Source: an uncultured Porphyromonadaceae bacterium
GTDB lineage: Bacteria; Bacteroidota; Bacteroidia; Bacteroidales; Barnesiellaceae_A
DNA length: 64,000 nucleotides
Assembly (NCBI GenBank): GCA_900538705.1
Contig: UPZG01000001.1
Location: 1,178,001-1,242,000, forward strand
Direction of reading: 5' to 3'
This document shows, piece after piece, positions 18,098 to 27,249 of the stretch (its first letter is position 1; each line of letters begins with the position of its first letter). Position numbers and translations under genes: made by a program. Below the pieces are notes generated by a model, which did not search any database, was not told where the DNA came from, and saw only the letters and a list, made by a program, of their open reading frames with translations.

Positions 18098-19018
18098 ATG
18101 TTATCAATGGCCAATAGTTATAATCAAGAAATAGCCCAAGATAGCCCGTCATGGGGTATTGTAGCCGTATGCTGCGCACATATGAGGTCTGAACCAAGGC
18201 ACAGTTCAGAAATGATTTCACAAGCTACCATGGGGACTCCCGTACAGATTCTGACAACTACAAACGAATGGAGACGAATCATGACGCCTGATGGATATTG
18301 TGGGTGGATGCACTATTCGTCGATAGCAACTAAATCTGCCACAGAGATGCAAATGTGGAAAGAAAGCCGTAGATATATCTTCACAGGTATGCAAGGATAT
18401 ATCTACAACACATACGATGGCAACGAGACACACCCGGTGAGCGACCTTGTGTTAGGATGTATATTCCAACAATATTCCGAAAACGACGTCAATGGATATA
18501 TCGAAGTATTGACACCTGACGGACGCAAAGGATATGTGCATCATGACAAAGTAACCGATTTCTACTCATGGGCACATACAAGTCCCGATATGGACCGTCT
18601 CGAAAGAGAAGCTATCATGATGACGGGAACTACCTACCTCTGGGGTGGCACTTCTGTAAAAGGAGTTGACTGTTCGGGTCTGGTTCGCATGCTCTATTTC
18701 TCACAAGGCATTATATTGCAGCGCGACGCTTCACAGCAAGCTGGTACAGGTGACGTTCTTGATAATATCTCTACACCAGAGGAATATCAGAAAGGAGACC
18801 TTCTATTTTTCGGCAATAACGACGGCCGCATTAATCACGTGGCTATTTACCTCGAAAATGGGAAGTATATACAAAGTTCGGGAAGAGTAAAGACAAACAG
18901 CCTCTCTCCTTCCGATGACACTTTTGAAGATAGAAAAATATTGGCAGCCCGACGTATCATCACCGCTATAGGAACATCTGGCATCATGCACGTTGCTGAG
19001 CATCCATGGTACTTTTGA
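18098..19018 (+). CDS. SH3/NlpC-P60 gamma-D-glutamyl-diamino acid endopeptidase (YkfC-like)
   Basis: This 306-aa cysteine peptidase has two bacterial SH3-like regions (about 17-75 and 92-152) and then an NlpC/P60 domain. The catalytic Cys192 sits in GVDCSGLVRM and His247 in NHVAIYL. This architecture is that of YkfC-type enzymes, which cut L-Ala-D-Glu from L-Ala-gamma-D-Glu-diamino-acid muropeptides. I see no signal peptide from either the ATG at 18098 or the in-frame ATG at 18107, which supports action on imported peptides. The next gene is the matching dipeptide epimerase. Together they form a muropeptide salvage pair comparable to ykfB-ykfC of Bacillus subtilis. Confidence 0.9.
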   Translation: MLSMANSYNQEIAQDSPSWGIVAVCCAHMRSEPRHSSEMISQATMGTPVQILTTTNEWRRIMTPDGYCGWMHYSSIATKSATEMQMWKESRRYIFTGMQGYIYNTYDGNETHPVSDLVLGCIFQQYSENDVNGYIEVLTPDGRKGYVHHDKVTDFYSWAHTSPDMDRLEREAIMMTGTTYLWGGTSVKGVDCSGLVRMLYFSQGIILQRDASQQAGTGDVLDNISTPEEYQKGDLLFFGNNDGRINHVAIYLENGKYIQSSGRVKTNSLSPSDDTFEDRKILAARRIITAIGTSGIMHVAEHPWYF

Positions 19019-19031
19019 TAATCGACTATCT

Positions 19032-20144
19032 ATGAATAAAACCGAGTTTATACAACGCAGCAACATAACATCCATACCCAACAAAGATGGGTCGGGTGAC
19101 AATACATGCCATGTTATACAAAAAAAAGGCATGCAACTCTCGTTCCGTCCATATCGACTTGACCTGATTCATACCTTTACTGTATCGAAAAATTCACGCA
19201 ACCATACACCCGACATTCTCACATTTTTAGAATATGATGGAGTAACCGGCTATGGCGAAGCATCCATGCCTCCATATTTGGGCGAGACGCAGGAGAGTGT
19301 TTGCGCATTCTTGTCGAAAGTAGATTTATCACAATTTACCGACCCCTTCTGCATGGAAGAGATTCTCGATTACGTAGAACATGTTGCTCCGGGCAATCCT
19401 TCGGCTAAAGCTGCGATAGACATAGCCTTGCATGACCTTGTCGGAAAATTATTGGGACAGCCATGGTACAGAATATGGGGCCTATCACCACAAAAAACGC
19501 CCTATACATCGTTTACAATAGGCATAGATACCCCTGAGATAGTCCAGCAAAAGGTAGGAGAAGCTTCTCCTTACAAAATATTGAAAGTAAAAGTTGGAGT
19601 CCCAAACGACCGATTGACAATAGAAACCATAAGAAACTTAACCGACAAGCCAATTTGTGTCGATGCCAATGAAGGATGGAAAGATAAACACAAAGCTCTC
19701 GAAATGATAGAATGGCTCGCCTCTCAAAATTGTCTCTTTGTAGAACAGCCACTACCCAAAGAGATGCTTGAAGAGACGGCCTGGCTCAAAGAACATAGTC
19801 CGTTGCCTATCATTGCCGATGAGGCTATACAAGGGCCCGACGATATTGTCCATATCTATGGCGCTTACGACGGCATAAATATCAAACTTATGAAAAGTGC
19901 CGGCATATACAAGTCATATCACATGGCTATCACCGCCCGTACTATAGGCATGAAAGTAATGATTGGTTGCATGACCGAAACATCATGTGCCATATCGGCA
20001 GCTGCACAACTATCGCCACTCGCCGATTGGGCAGACTTAGACGGGAACCTCCTTATATCTAACGATTGCTACAATGGCATGCAAATTATTGACGGGAAAG
20101 TCACGCTCGACAATACACCCGGCATAGGAGTTTCACCACGTTAA
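19032..20144 (+). CDS. L-Ala-D/L-Glu epimerase (enolase superfamily)
   Basis: This protein (370 aa from ATG 19032) belongs to the muconate-lactonizing/dipeptide epimerase branch of the enolase superfamily. It converts L-Ala-D-Glu to L-Ala-L-Glu for peptide catabolism. Catalytic motifs are present: KVKVG (Lys pair), the metal ligands in CVDANEG, VEQPLP and IADEA, and the second base in NIKLMKSAG. The start is ambiguous. ATG at 19032 gives 33 residues before the family core, whereas ATG at 19131 begins at the core (MQLSFRPY) and has AAAAAAAGG just upstream. A TTG at 18993 inside the preceding gene is unlikely. It directly follows its partner endopeptidase. Confidence 0.9.
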   Translation: MNKTEFIQRSNITSIPNKDGSGDNTCHVIQKKGMQLSFRPYRLDLIHTFTVSKNSRNHTPDILTFLEYDGVTGYGEASMPPYLGETQESVCAFLSKVDLSQFTDPFCMEEILDYVEHVAPGNPSAKAAIDIALHDLVGKLLGQPWYRIWGLSPQKTPYTSFTIGIDTPEIVQQKVGEASPYKILKVKVGVPNDRLTIETIRNLTDKPICVDANEGWKDKHKALEMIEWLASQNCLFVEQPLPKEMLEETAWLKEHSPLPIIADEAIQGPDDIVHIYGAYDGINIKLMKSAGIYKSYHMAITARTIGMKVMIGCMTETSCAISAAAQLSPLADWADLDGNLLISNDCYNGMQIIDGKVTLDNTPGIGVSPR

Positions 20145-20148
20145 TACT

Positions 20149-20164
20149 TATATATATATATATA
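20149..20164 (+). repeat. (TA)8 dinucleotide tract abutting the GH53 start
   Basis: Eight TA units end in the A of the GH53 start codon. Such a tract can change length by slippage and would alter spacing between ribosome entry and the ATG, not the reading frame. Confidence 0.85.
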
Positions 20165-21282
20165 TGAAGCATTTCAATATTCTATTTGCCCTACTATGTC
20201 TCTTCATGGTAATTTGTACCGGATGTGATAAGAAAAGCGATACCATCGTGGTACCATCTGAGAATCCCACACGATTTGTCGGAGCCGATTTGTCTCAGTG
20301 GCTGGTATACCAAGAAAACCATGCCATATATACCGAAAAAGGCCTACCGATAGAGAATATTCCGCAATACTTCTATGACAAAGGTTTCAATATAGCACGT
20401 ATCAGACTATTTGTTGACCCCGACATGCAGAGCGAAGCCTGCCAAGATATGGCATACGTCATAAAGACAGCCCGAGTTTGTGTTGATGCAGGCATGCTGG
20501 TGTGTCTCGATTTCCATTACTCTGATACTTGGGCCGACCCCGGTAAACAATATACGCCAAAAGCATGGACATCGCTCACTCCCTCCGAAATGGCAAAACA
20601 GGTTTATAGATACACTCGCGAAAGTCTATCTACCTTAAAAGGACATGGTATTGTACCATCACAAATACAAATAGGCAACGAAATAACGGCAGGGATGCTG
20701 TGGGAAAGTGGCCGTGTAAGCGTATGGGATGAACCCTCCAATACGCCCGCACAATGGAATAACTTACTGTCGTATCTGAAAAATGCATCCCAAGCATGCA
20801 GGGAGATATGCCCCGATGCACAGATTATTATTCATACCGACCGTGGCGGCGATAGTGAGACTGCCTTGCGCTTCTACCAAAAAGTCTCTGATATTGACTA
20901 CGATGTCATTGGGCTGAGTTATTATCCGTTTTGGCACGGCTCATTGTCACGACTCGCAACGACCTTACAATCTTTGCAAGATGCATTTCCCAATAAGGAA
21001 ATCATGATAGTAGAGACAGCCTATCCTCACCAAAAAAGTGACTATACCGAGAACGGCAATACGACATGCGACTATCCGTTTACCCCCGAAGGACAAGCAA
21101 CTTTCCTACGCGAGCTCGTGCAACTACTCAAACGATACGAACAAGTGACCGGTGTATATTATTGGTATCCCGAAGAGACTCTTGTAGAGCCATTCTATGC
21201 TCGGATAGATTTACACCGTGGATTATTTGACGAATATACGGGCGAAGTATTGCCAGCTATAGAAGAGATGAGAAAATTTTGA
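20164..21282 (+). CDS. GH53 arabinogalactan endo-beta-1,4-galactanase (lipoprotein)
   Basis: This 372-aa secreted lipoprotein has a signal peptide with lipobox Cys21 (VICTGC). The rest is a clan-A (beta/alpha)8 glycoside hydrolase of family 53. The acid/base is Glu173 in IGNEITAGMLW and the nucleophile is Glu284 in IMIVETAYP. Other family features are GADLSQW near residue 40, ARIRLF, and LDFHYSDTWADPGKQ. Family enzymes cut beta-1,4-galactan chains of pectin. No SusC/SusD pair or other galactan enzyme is nearby. It sits 19 bp after the muropeptide epimerase, an unusual partner, and a (TA)8 tract touches its start codon. Confidence 0.93.
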   Translation: MKHFNILFALLCLFMVICTGCDKKSDTIVVPSENPTRFVGADLSQWLVYQENHAIYTEKGLPIENIPQYFYDKGFNIARIRLFVDPDMQSEACQDMAYVIKTARVCVDAGMLVCLDFHYSDTWADPGKQYTPKAWTSLTPSEMAKQVYRYTRESLSTLKGHGIVPSQIQIGNEITAGMLWESGRVSVWDEPSNTPAQWNNLLSYLKNASQACREICPDAQIIIHTDRGGDSETALRFYQKVSDIDYDVIGLSYYPFWHGSLSRLATTLQSLQDAFPNKEIMIVETAYPHQKSDYTENGNTTCDYPFTPEGQATFLRELVQLLKRYEQVTGVYYWYPEETLVEPFYARIDLHRGLFDEYTGEVLPAIEEMRKF

Positions 21283-21301
21283 CCATAATCATAAAAATAA
21301 T

Positions 21302-21347
21302 TTACGGTAGCCGACTAACTCTTTTTATAAACTGTCGGCTACCGTAA
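21302..21347. terminator. Bidirectional terminator between GH53 and mutL
   Basis: A perfect 14-bp stem (TTACGGTAGCCGAC at 21302-21315 with GTCGGCTACCGTAA at 21334-21347) lies between convergent genes and has an 18-nt A/T-rich loop. Confidence 0.8.
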
Positions 21348-21375
21348 TATATAAAGCAGATACAAATATCACTAC

Positions 21376-23265
21376 TTACATCCGCTTGGATATCTCTTCT
21401 GTCGTTATAATAGTAAACACAGCCTTACCATCGGGTGTGTAATTTGGGGCCGCAATGGCAAACAAATCGCCTATAAGCCGTTCCATCTCTTCACCCGACA
21501 ATACTTGTCCCACAGGTATAGCAGCCGTCTCGGCCAATGATAAAGCCAGGCGCGTGAAAATATCATCTGCTACAGAACGTTCTTTCGACTCTACGGCAAG
21601 AAACATTTGTTCTAGCAACACCTGAACATCGATTCCCTCTATACCCACAGGAACACCACAAACCGAATATGAACCGTTACCCATGTCCGATATATCAAAT
21701 CCCAGTTGTTGCAAGACCGGTTGTATCTCATCCATTAGGACAGCCTTCGACGGATTCAGATGAATCAGCTCTGGATATAATATTTTCTGTGACGGTAACT
21801 GATTTTGCTTATCGCGTCGCGCCATATATTGCTCAAAAAGAACCTTGACATGAGCCCTATGCTGGTCTACCAACAACAGTCCAGTTTTGGATGGAGTCAC
21901 AATATAACGCCCTTTAAATTGCAAGAACAACGATGTTGTCATTGTCATATCGAAATTCATGCCAAGGCTCGGTTGGCGCGTTTCATTATCATTACTACCG
22001 ATAGAATCCGCATAGTAGTCTGCAGGTTGTAACGATTGAGGGGTACCATCCTCTCCATTGGTAGGCACGTCGTCTTTAGCATCGTTAAACCCGGCATAAA
22101 GTTTCTGCCAGTCATAATCGGGGCGTTTTACCGATGCCCCCCCTGCTCCACCGGATTTTTTAAACGGGCTATATGATGGGTCATATCCACGCGACGGAGG
22201 TGTAACATGGCTAACTGGTGTAAAGGCCGGTATATCTGGAGCATCGGCCATATCGAAATCGATAGAAGGTGCAGCACAAAATTTGCCGAGGGTTTCCTTT
22301 ACAGCCGCCAACACGATAGGCCATATTGCCTGTTCGTTCTCAAACTTTATCTCAGTTTTGGTAGGATGTATATTTACATCGATAGTATCGGGCTCGACTG
22401 TAAAGAATAGAAAGTAGTTGGGCATTTCATTGGCTGAAATAAGCTCCTCGTATGCTTTCATGACGGCCTTATGAAAACCGGGATGACGCATGTAACGCCC
22501 GTTTACAAACAAATATTGCAAGGCTCCACGCTTGCGCGCTGCCTCGGGTTTCCCCACATAACCATTTATGGAAACAACCGATGTTTGTACCTCTACTGGT
22601 AGAAGTTGCTGGTTAAAACCTTTTCCAAAAAGTGAAACGATACGCTGGCGAAGCGTCCCTGATGGGAGACGATATAGCTCTTTATCGTCATGTATCAATA
22701 CAAACTCCACCTCAGGATTTGCTAATGCGACACGTTCAAACTCGTTGATTATGTTACTCAACTCTACCGATTCCTTCTTCAAGAACTTTCGACGAGCAGG
22801 CACATTAAAGAACAAGTTCTTTACAGAGAAATTGCTGCCAGGCTGCATTGCTATACACTCTTGCGACTCACATTTCGATGCTGACAAGCGCAAGCATGTG
22901 CCCAATTCATCCTCGGTACGACGCGTCCGTAACTCCACTTGAGAAACAGCCACAATCGAGGCCAAGGCCTCTCCACGGAAACCCATTGTATGCAACGAAA
23001 ACAAATCGTCGGCCTGACGGATTTTAGATGTCGAATGCCGTTCAAAAGCCAGTCGGGCATCAGTCTGTGACATACCTATGCCATTGTCTATTACCTGTAT
23101 AAGCGTACGGCCAGCCTCTTTCAGGATAATACTGATATGCGTAGCCTTGGCATCGATGGCATTCTCTACCAATTCTTTCACAACCGAAGCAGGCCGTTGT
23201 ATCACCTCACCGGCTGCTATCTGATTGGCAACAGAATCGGGCAAAAGATGTATTATATCGCTCAT
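21376..23265 (-). CDS. mutL: DNA mismatch repair protein MutL
   Basis: This 629-aa GHKL ATPase couples MutS recognition to strand removal. N-terminal motifs are ENAIDAKATHISI, IDNGIGM and GFRGEALASI, with the NVPARRKFL and VNGRYMRHP segments following. A Pro/Ser/Asp-rich linker covers about 340-430. In the C-terminal dimerisation domain, the position of the endonuclease motif DQHAxxE reads DQHRAHVK, so the metal-binding Glu is Val. Other endonuclease-motif residues are also not evident, suggesting a MutL without nicking activity. It is the last gene of the guaB-parvulin-OstA run, 12 bp after the OstA-like gene. Confidence 0.95.
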   Translation of the reverse strand: MSDIIHLLPDSVANQIAAGEVIQRPASVVKELVENAIDAKATHISIILKEAGRTLIQVIDNGIGMSQTDARLAFERHSTSKIRQADDLFSLHTMGFRGEALASIVAVSQVELRTRRTEDELGTCLRLSASKCESQECIAMQPGSNFSVKNLFFNVPARRKFLKKESVELSNIINEFERVALANPEVEFVLIHDDKELYRLPSGTLRQRIVSLFGKGFNQQLLPVEVQTSVVSINGYVGKPEAARKRGALQYLFVNGRYMRHPGFHKAVMKAYEELISANEMPNYFLFFTVEPDTIDVNIHPTKTEIKFENEQAIWPIVLAAVKETLGKFCAAPSIDFDMADAPDIPAFTPVSHVTPPSRGYDPSYSPFKKSGGAGGASVKRPDYDWQKLYAGFNDAKDDVPTNGEDGTPQSLQPADYYADSIGSNDNETRQPSLGMNFDMTMTTSLFLQFKGRYIVTPSKTGLLLVDQHRAHVKVLFEQYMARRDKQNQLPSQKILYPELIHLNPSKAVLMDEIQPVLQQLGFDISDMGNGSYSVCGVPVGIEGIDVQVLLEQMFLAVESKERSVADDIFTRLALSLAETAAIPVGQVLSGEEMERLIGDLFAIAAPNYTPDGKAVFTIITTEEISKRM

Positions 23266-23277
23266 GACACAACGTTG

Positions 23278-24888
23278 TTATAAATTGAATTTATGTCCCC
23301 CAGTACGCTCCTCGGTTGCTTCTGACGAATTTACAGCCGAGGATGTTTTCCGGTATATATCGTGAGGGCCTTGGGGGCGTTCTGCCTCATACCATTTATA
23401 CCGAGGCAAATATATTATATCTTTCTTTAGCTTTTCCATCGGATACATGCGTCCAGTAACAAGCGGCCACATAATCATCTTCTCCATCTTGTTATCACGC
23501 AAAAATATATTCAAGAAACTTGCATCGGCATTAAACATACCTATTAATGTAGAATCTTCTTCTTGCGGGAAAAAAATGGTCAACACATTGCCCGATGTCT
23601 CTATGCGTCGCATTTCACCACCTTCAAAAAAGGCCTTCATCTCATTACCCGCCATCTGGTCATAATAGGGTCCCTCTTTCCATTGGGTAGCAAAAGCCGA
23701 ATTGATTACATGCGCCCTGTCGATAGTGGAATCATTGAAAAACAACCGTATGGTATCGCCCCAAATTTGTTGATTTCCACTCCACATAATCGGATTATCA
23801 TACATCGACAAGGTCGTGTCGCGCGCAACGTATTGCATAGAGTCACATACGCCTTGCGCATCTACCCGGTAAAACCGCACGCCATAATAAGCCCTCACAA
23901 TACGGGTAGAGTCTATATCGATAAACGACAACAACGTATCGGCATGGAGGTACAGCGTATCCTCTCGCGAATACTCCATGACACGTGCACTATCGGTAGC
24001 AAATGCCAAATCGGTCAACTCATTATAGAAACCATACTGACCTTCCATAATGATATATTGCAGGGAGTCGACCATGCGCATATTACCAAAGGCCTCGCCA
24101 AAGCCACGATTCCGGTCATAATATAAAGTATCTCCCGTAAGCGAACGATTGTCACCAATAAGCAACGAACGGTCGAGAAGCATGGCATGATCGGCCTCGG
24201 TATCATACCATCCGTTGGTCGTTTGTATTGTATTGCTATCCGATACTATTGTCGAAGGGCCATGCAAATAACTTATCTTGGTATTGGTATTGTAGGTCAG
24301 TGTATCGGAATATATCACATACTTGTCGTTAGTAAGCACAACCTCATAATTAAAAATAGCATCTTTCGTGTCGGGCGAATACTGTCCGTAGAGCGATGTT
24401 AGTTCATTCTTTTCATCAACAATAGAACCACCATCAAAAAAATATCCTATATTAGGACGCATCTCATAATTGAGGCTGTCGGTAAACAAAGTAACATTGC
24501 GATTTTCCATGCGCACGTTGTCTCGCAAGCGCGCAATCTGCTCATTACCATCAAAATACAGTACGTCACCATATATAAACAACGTATCGCCTTGCTCCAT
24601 GCGTACATTGCTGAAGGCATCAAGGGAGTTATTAGCCTCGTAAAAATAGGCACTGTCACAATACATGTACATGCTATCTTTTCGGAATTGCACGTTCCCA
24701 TGTAATACCCGGTAATCAGCACTTTTATCGGCATCGAAAGTAAGTGAGTCGGCATGGAGAAGATATACTTTCTCTTTCTTAGCACTTCTACTGTTGGTGG
24801 CTGTCACCTCCGATTCCTTGGGCAAGCCCCATACCGTCGACGCACATAAAATGAGAAGGAGCAAAGGGAATAGAGAAACTTTCTTCAT
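23278..24888 (-). CDS. OstA-like periplasmic protein (LptA/LptD N-domain family)
   Basis: This 536-aa protein has a cleavable signal peptide (MKKVSLFPLLLLILCASTVWG). Most of the rest is a string of short beta-strand repeats of the OstA type: HADSLTFDADKSADYRVLHGNVQF, then many D-Y-F-D/V-R-M units around residues 60-300. LptA and the LptD N-domain use this fold to carry LPS across the periplasm, so a role in outer-membrane lipid transport is the best inference. The beta-barrel part of LptD is absent. The C-terminal tail of about 40 residues is polar and basic. It is flanked by SurA-like folding factors and mutL in one operon. Confidence 0.85.
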   Translation of the reverse strand: MKKVSLFPLLLLILCASTVWGLPKESEVTATNSRSAKKEKVYLLHADSLTFDADKSADYRVLHGNVQFRKDSMYMYCDSAYFYEANNSLDAFSNVRMEQGDTLFIYGDVLYFDGNEQIARLRDNVRMENRNVTLFTDSLNYEMRPNIGYFFDGGSIVDEKNELTSLYGQYSPDTKDAIFNYEVVLTNDKYVIYSDTLTYNTNTKISYLHGPSTIVSDSNTIQTTNGWYDTEADHAMLLDRSLLIGDNRSLTGDTLYYDRNRGFGEAFGNMRMVDSLQYIIMEGQYGFYNELTDLAFATDSARVMEYSREDTLYLHADTLLSFIDIDSTRIVRAYYGVRFYRVDAQGVCDSMQYVARDTTLSMYDNPIMWSGNQQIWGDTIRLFFNDSTIDRAHVINSAFATQWKEGPYYDQMAGNEMKAFFEGGEMRRIETSGNVLTIFFPQEEDSTLIGMFNADASFLNIFLRDNKMEKMIMWPLVTGRMYPMEKLKKDIIYLPRYKWYEAERPQGPHDIYRKTSSAVNSSEATEERTGGHKFNL

Positions 24889-24923
24889 AGTGGAATATCA
24901 AATACTACATGCGTGGGTGTGAA

Positions 24924-26309
24924 TTAGCGCTCCTTTACCCAACCATCGTGCTCAAAATCACAATTACGCCACTCCTTTTTAATTCTGACATACGTTTCCC
25001 GCTGCTTCTGTGTAACCCATTCAGTCAAAATCTGTTGTCGTTTATGATTCTCGAGCATATTGGCAATAACCTGATAATCGGTAGACAAATCTGCTTTATG
25101 AACCGGACGTCGCGAGCGCAACTTTACAAGAACCACCATCTCCTTGTTGTTTGACACATCAATGGTAGTAATAGGACGAGAAATCTCGCCCTCTTCCAAA
25201 CCTGCAACAGCCTTAGCAATATCTTGCGGCAGCTCGCTCATCTCGAAACGAGTAGAACCGGTATTTGTATTGGTCATCAAGCCATCGTTATACCGGGTGT
25301 TTTTGTCTTGCGACACGTACGGAACTATCGATTCAAAAGTAAATTTATCATTCATTATATCGGTACGTATCGAGTCTAACGTATGCACAGCTTCATCTAT
25401 ATCGTTCTGAGAGACATGAGGTTTAAGCAATATGTGGCGACAATTTATTTGATCCCCACGTTTCTCTATGAGCTGTATAATATGAAAGCCAAACTCAGTC
25501 TCGACAATCTTAGAAACTTTTTTCGTGTCTGTCAAGTTAAAAGCCACTGCAGCAAACTCAGGTGCCAACGAACTTTTTACTAAAAATCCGGTCTCTCCAC
25601 CTCTAAGAGCCGAGCCGCGGTCTTCAGAATTTAAGATGGCCAGTGTAGAAAATTCACGCTCGCCCGAGTTGACCTGCTCAGAAAACTCGCGAAGGCGAGC
25701 CTTTACATTGTCTATCTCCTGTTGAGGCACCTTGGGATATATCGAAATAACCTGTACCTCTACTTGCAATGGTATTGTGGGTATACTGTCGGACGGAAGT
25801 TTATCAAAATATTTACGTACTTCGGCAGGCGTTACTTTTACATCTTTCACCAATGTGCGTTGCACCTCTTGTACAATACTGTTATTGCGCACAAAATCGG
25901 CCAACTCTTCACGTATAGATGTCATGGGTTTTCTAAAATACTCCTCAACCTTCTCTTTAGAACCAAGTTGGTCAATAAAAAAATTGAGCTGAGCATCGAC
26001 ACGCTGAAACACCATACTTTCATTGACCGTAATCGTATCCAACTTAGCCTGGTGCAGATATAATTTTTGCACAGCCATCATTTCTGGAATGACACAATAC
26101 GGATCTCCATTGATTTTCTGGCCTTCATATTGCATCTGTTTTATTTGAGTTTCTACCTCCGACTTGTATATGGGTTCATCTCCTACTACCCATACGACTT
26201 CGTCTATAACATTATTCTGTGCCGACAACGATACTACCGAAGCTAATATCATGCCTATTGCAAAGCTAAAAGATTTCAGTTGGCAATTCATAAGTATATT
26301 ATTTATCAT
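24924..26309 (-). CDS. SurA-like periplasmic peptidyl-prolyl isomerase
   Basis: This 461-aa exported protein has a signal peptide (AIGMILASVVSLSA) and a SurA N-domain (VIDEVVWVVGDEPIYKSEV). Two parvulin-like segments follow: about 170-280 (ending ETEFGFHIIQL) and about 285-400 (NCRHILLKPH...). It would escort unfolded outer-membrane proteins to the BAM complex. The start ATG overlaps the stop of the upstream lipoprotein gene by 4 bp (ATGA), indicating translational coupling. It is the middle member of three consecutive folding factors. Confidence 0.9.
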   Translation of the reverse strand: MINNILMNCQLKSFSFAIGMILASVVSLSAQNNVIDEVVWVVGDEPIYKSEVETQIKQMQYEGQKINGDPYCVIPEMMAVQKLYLHQAKLDTITVNESMVFQRVDAQLNFFIDQLGSKEKVEEYFRKPMTSIREELADFVRNNSIVQEVQRTLVKDVKVTPAEVRKYFDKLPSDSIPTIPLQVEVQVISIYPKVPQQEIDNVKARLREFSEQVNSGEREFSTLAILNSEDRGSALRGGETGFLVKSSLAPEFAAVAFNLTDTKKVSKIVETEFGFHIIQLIEKRGDQINCRHILLKPHVSQNDIDEAVHTLDSIRTDIMNDKFTFESIVPYVSQDKNTRYNDGLMTNTNTGSTRFEMSELPQDIAKAVAGLEEGEISRPITTIDVSNNKEMVVLVKLRSRRPVHKADLSTDYQVIANMLENHKRQQILTEWVTQKQRETYVRIKKEWRNCDFEHDGWVKER

Positions 26310-27193
26310 TTTTTCACATTCTCGGTAACAGACAACGTGTCACCATAAAAATACTCAATACGTCCCTCTCGCACAGCATCATCATACACTTCGTGCTTTA
26401 ACTCCTCGTTAAACTTCACACGCTTGCGGTTAGTCAATATCTCGATTATACGCTGACGCGCAAACTCGTATGGCATAACCGACTGTGCTGTAAGATATTC
26501 GCTAATATGCAATAAATAGATATTGTCATTCTGCGTTACTTCAAGATTTTTATGCTGTCGTAAAAAAGAGTCATCGTTACCAAAATCATATGGGATATTA
26601 TCTTTCACATCGTCAAACCACACCCAATGGTCATAAAAATAGTCATACCCAATGGCATTCTTAATGGCGTACTTCTCTATTTTTTCTACGGCACTTTGCG
26701 CGCCCGATGCGACCCATGTACGAAGCGACGACAACGAAGGCGCATTTTTGGGTACTTTCAGCAACATTCCCTTCACAATAGCTTTATGCAAAGTAAAATG
26801 CGAGCTGTTCTCCTCGTAAAATAATCGTATAGAGTCTTCCGGTATATCAGTTTCCACGCGCTCGTCGGCTAACCGGCTACAATATTCATAGACAAACAGG
26901 TCGCGCCTATAATCGTCGACAAGGCGATCTAACCGCTCGACATCGGGTAGATTTTTCAGCGCTACATCATACAACAAAACAGACGACACCCAATCGTCGA
27001 TATATTGTTTGGTAAAAGCAGCTCTGTCCTCAGGGCTCAAACCGGCTGGCATATCGGCTTCAAGTTGTCGTTGAGACAAAGTATGATTACCTACACGCAC
27101 CAACAAATCTTTTGTGTCGGTTCGATTATCGGAGCATCCCCATGCTGCTAGCATGAGGATGCTCACTATCATTGTATATAATATACCTTTCAC
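26306..27193 (-). CDS. SurA/PpiC-related lipoprotein without a recognisable parvulin domain
   Basis: This 295-aa protein starts at GTG (27191-27193). That start gives a proper lipoprotein signal with a basic residue and lipobox AAWGC at Cys20; an ATG at 27170-27172 would lack the basic n-region. The mature part is mostly helical and resembles the N- and C-terminal chaperone helices of SurA/PpiD proteins, for example the ERLDRLVDDYRRDLFVYEY region. I see no convincing prolyl isomerase core. It probably works as a chaperone with its two parvulin neighbours. It overlaps the next gene by 4 bp and begins 56 bp after the upstream parvulin gene. Confidence 0.75.
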   Translation of the reverse strand: MKGILYTMIVSILMLAAWGCSDNRTDTKDLLVRVGNHTLSQRQLEADMPAGLSPEDRAAFTKQYIDDWVSSVLLYDVALKNLPDVERLDRLVDDYRRDLFVYEYCSRLADERVETDIPEDSIRLFYEENSSHFTLHKAIVKGMLLKVPKNAPSLSSLRTWVASGAQSAVEKIEKYAIKNAIGYDYFYDHWVWFDDVKDNIPYDFGNDDSFLRQHKNLEVTQNDNIYLLHISEYLTAQSVMPYEFARQRIIEILTNRKRVKFNEELKHEVYDDAVREGRIEYFYGDTLSVTENVKK

Positions 27194-27249
27194 TTTTTAT
27201 GAGCAATCATTCGCTCCTAAAAGTACAACGAAAGAATCAGATTCGTTTA

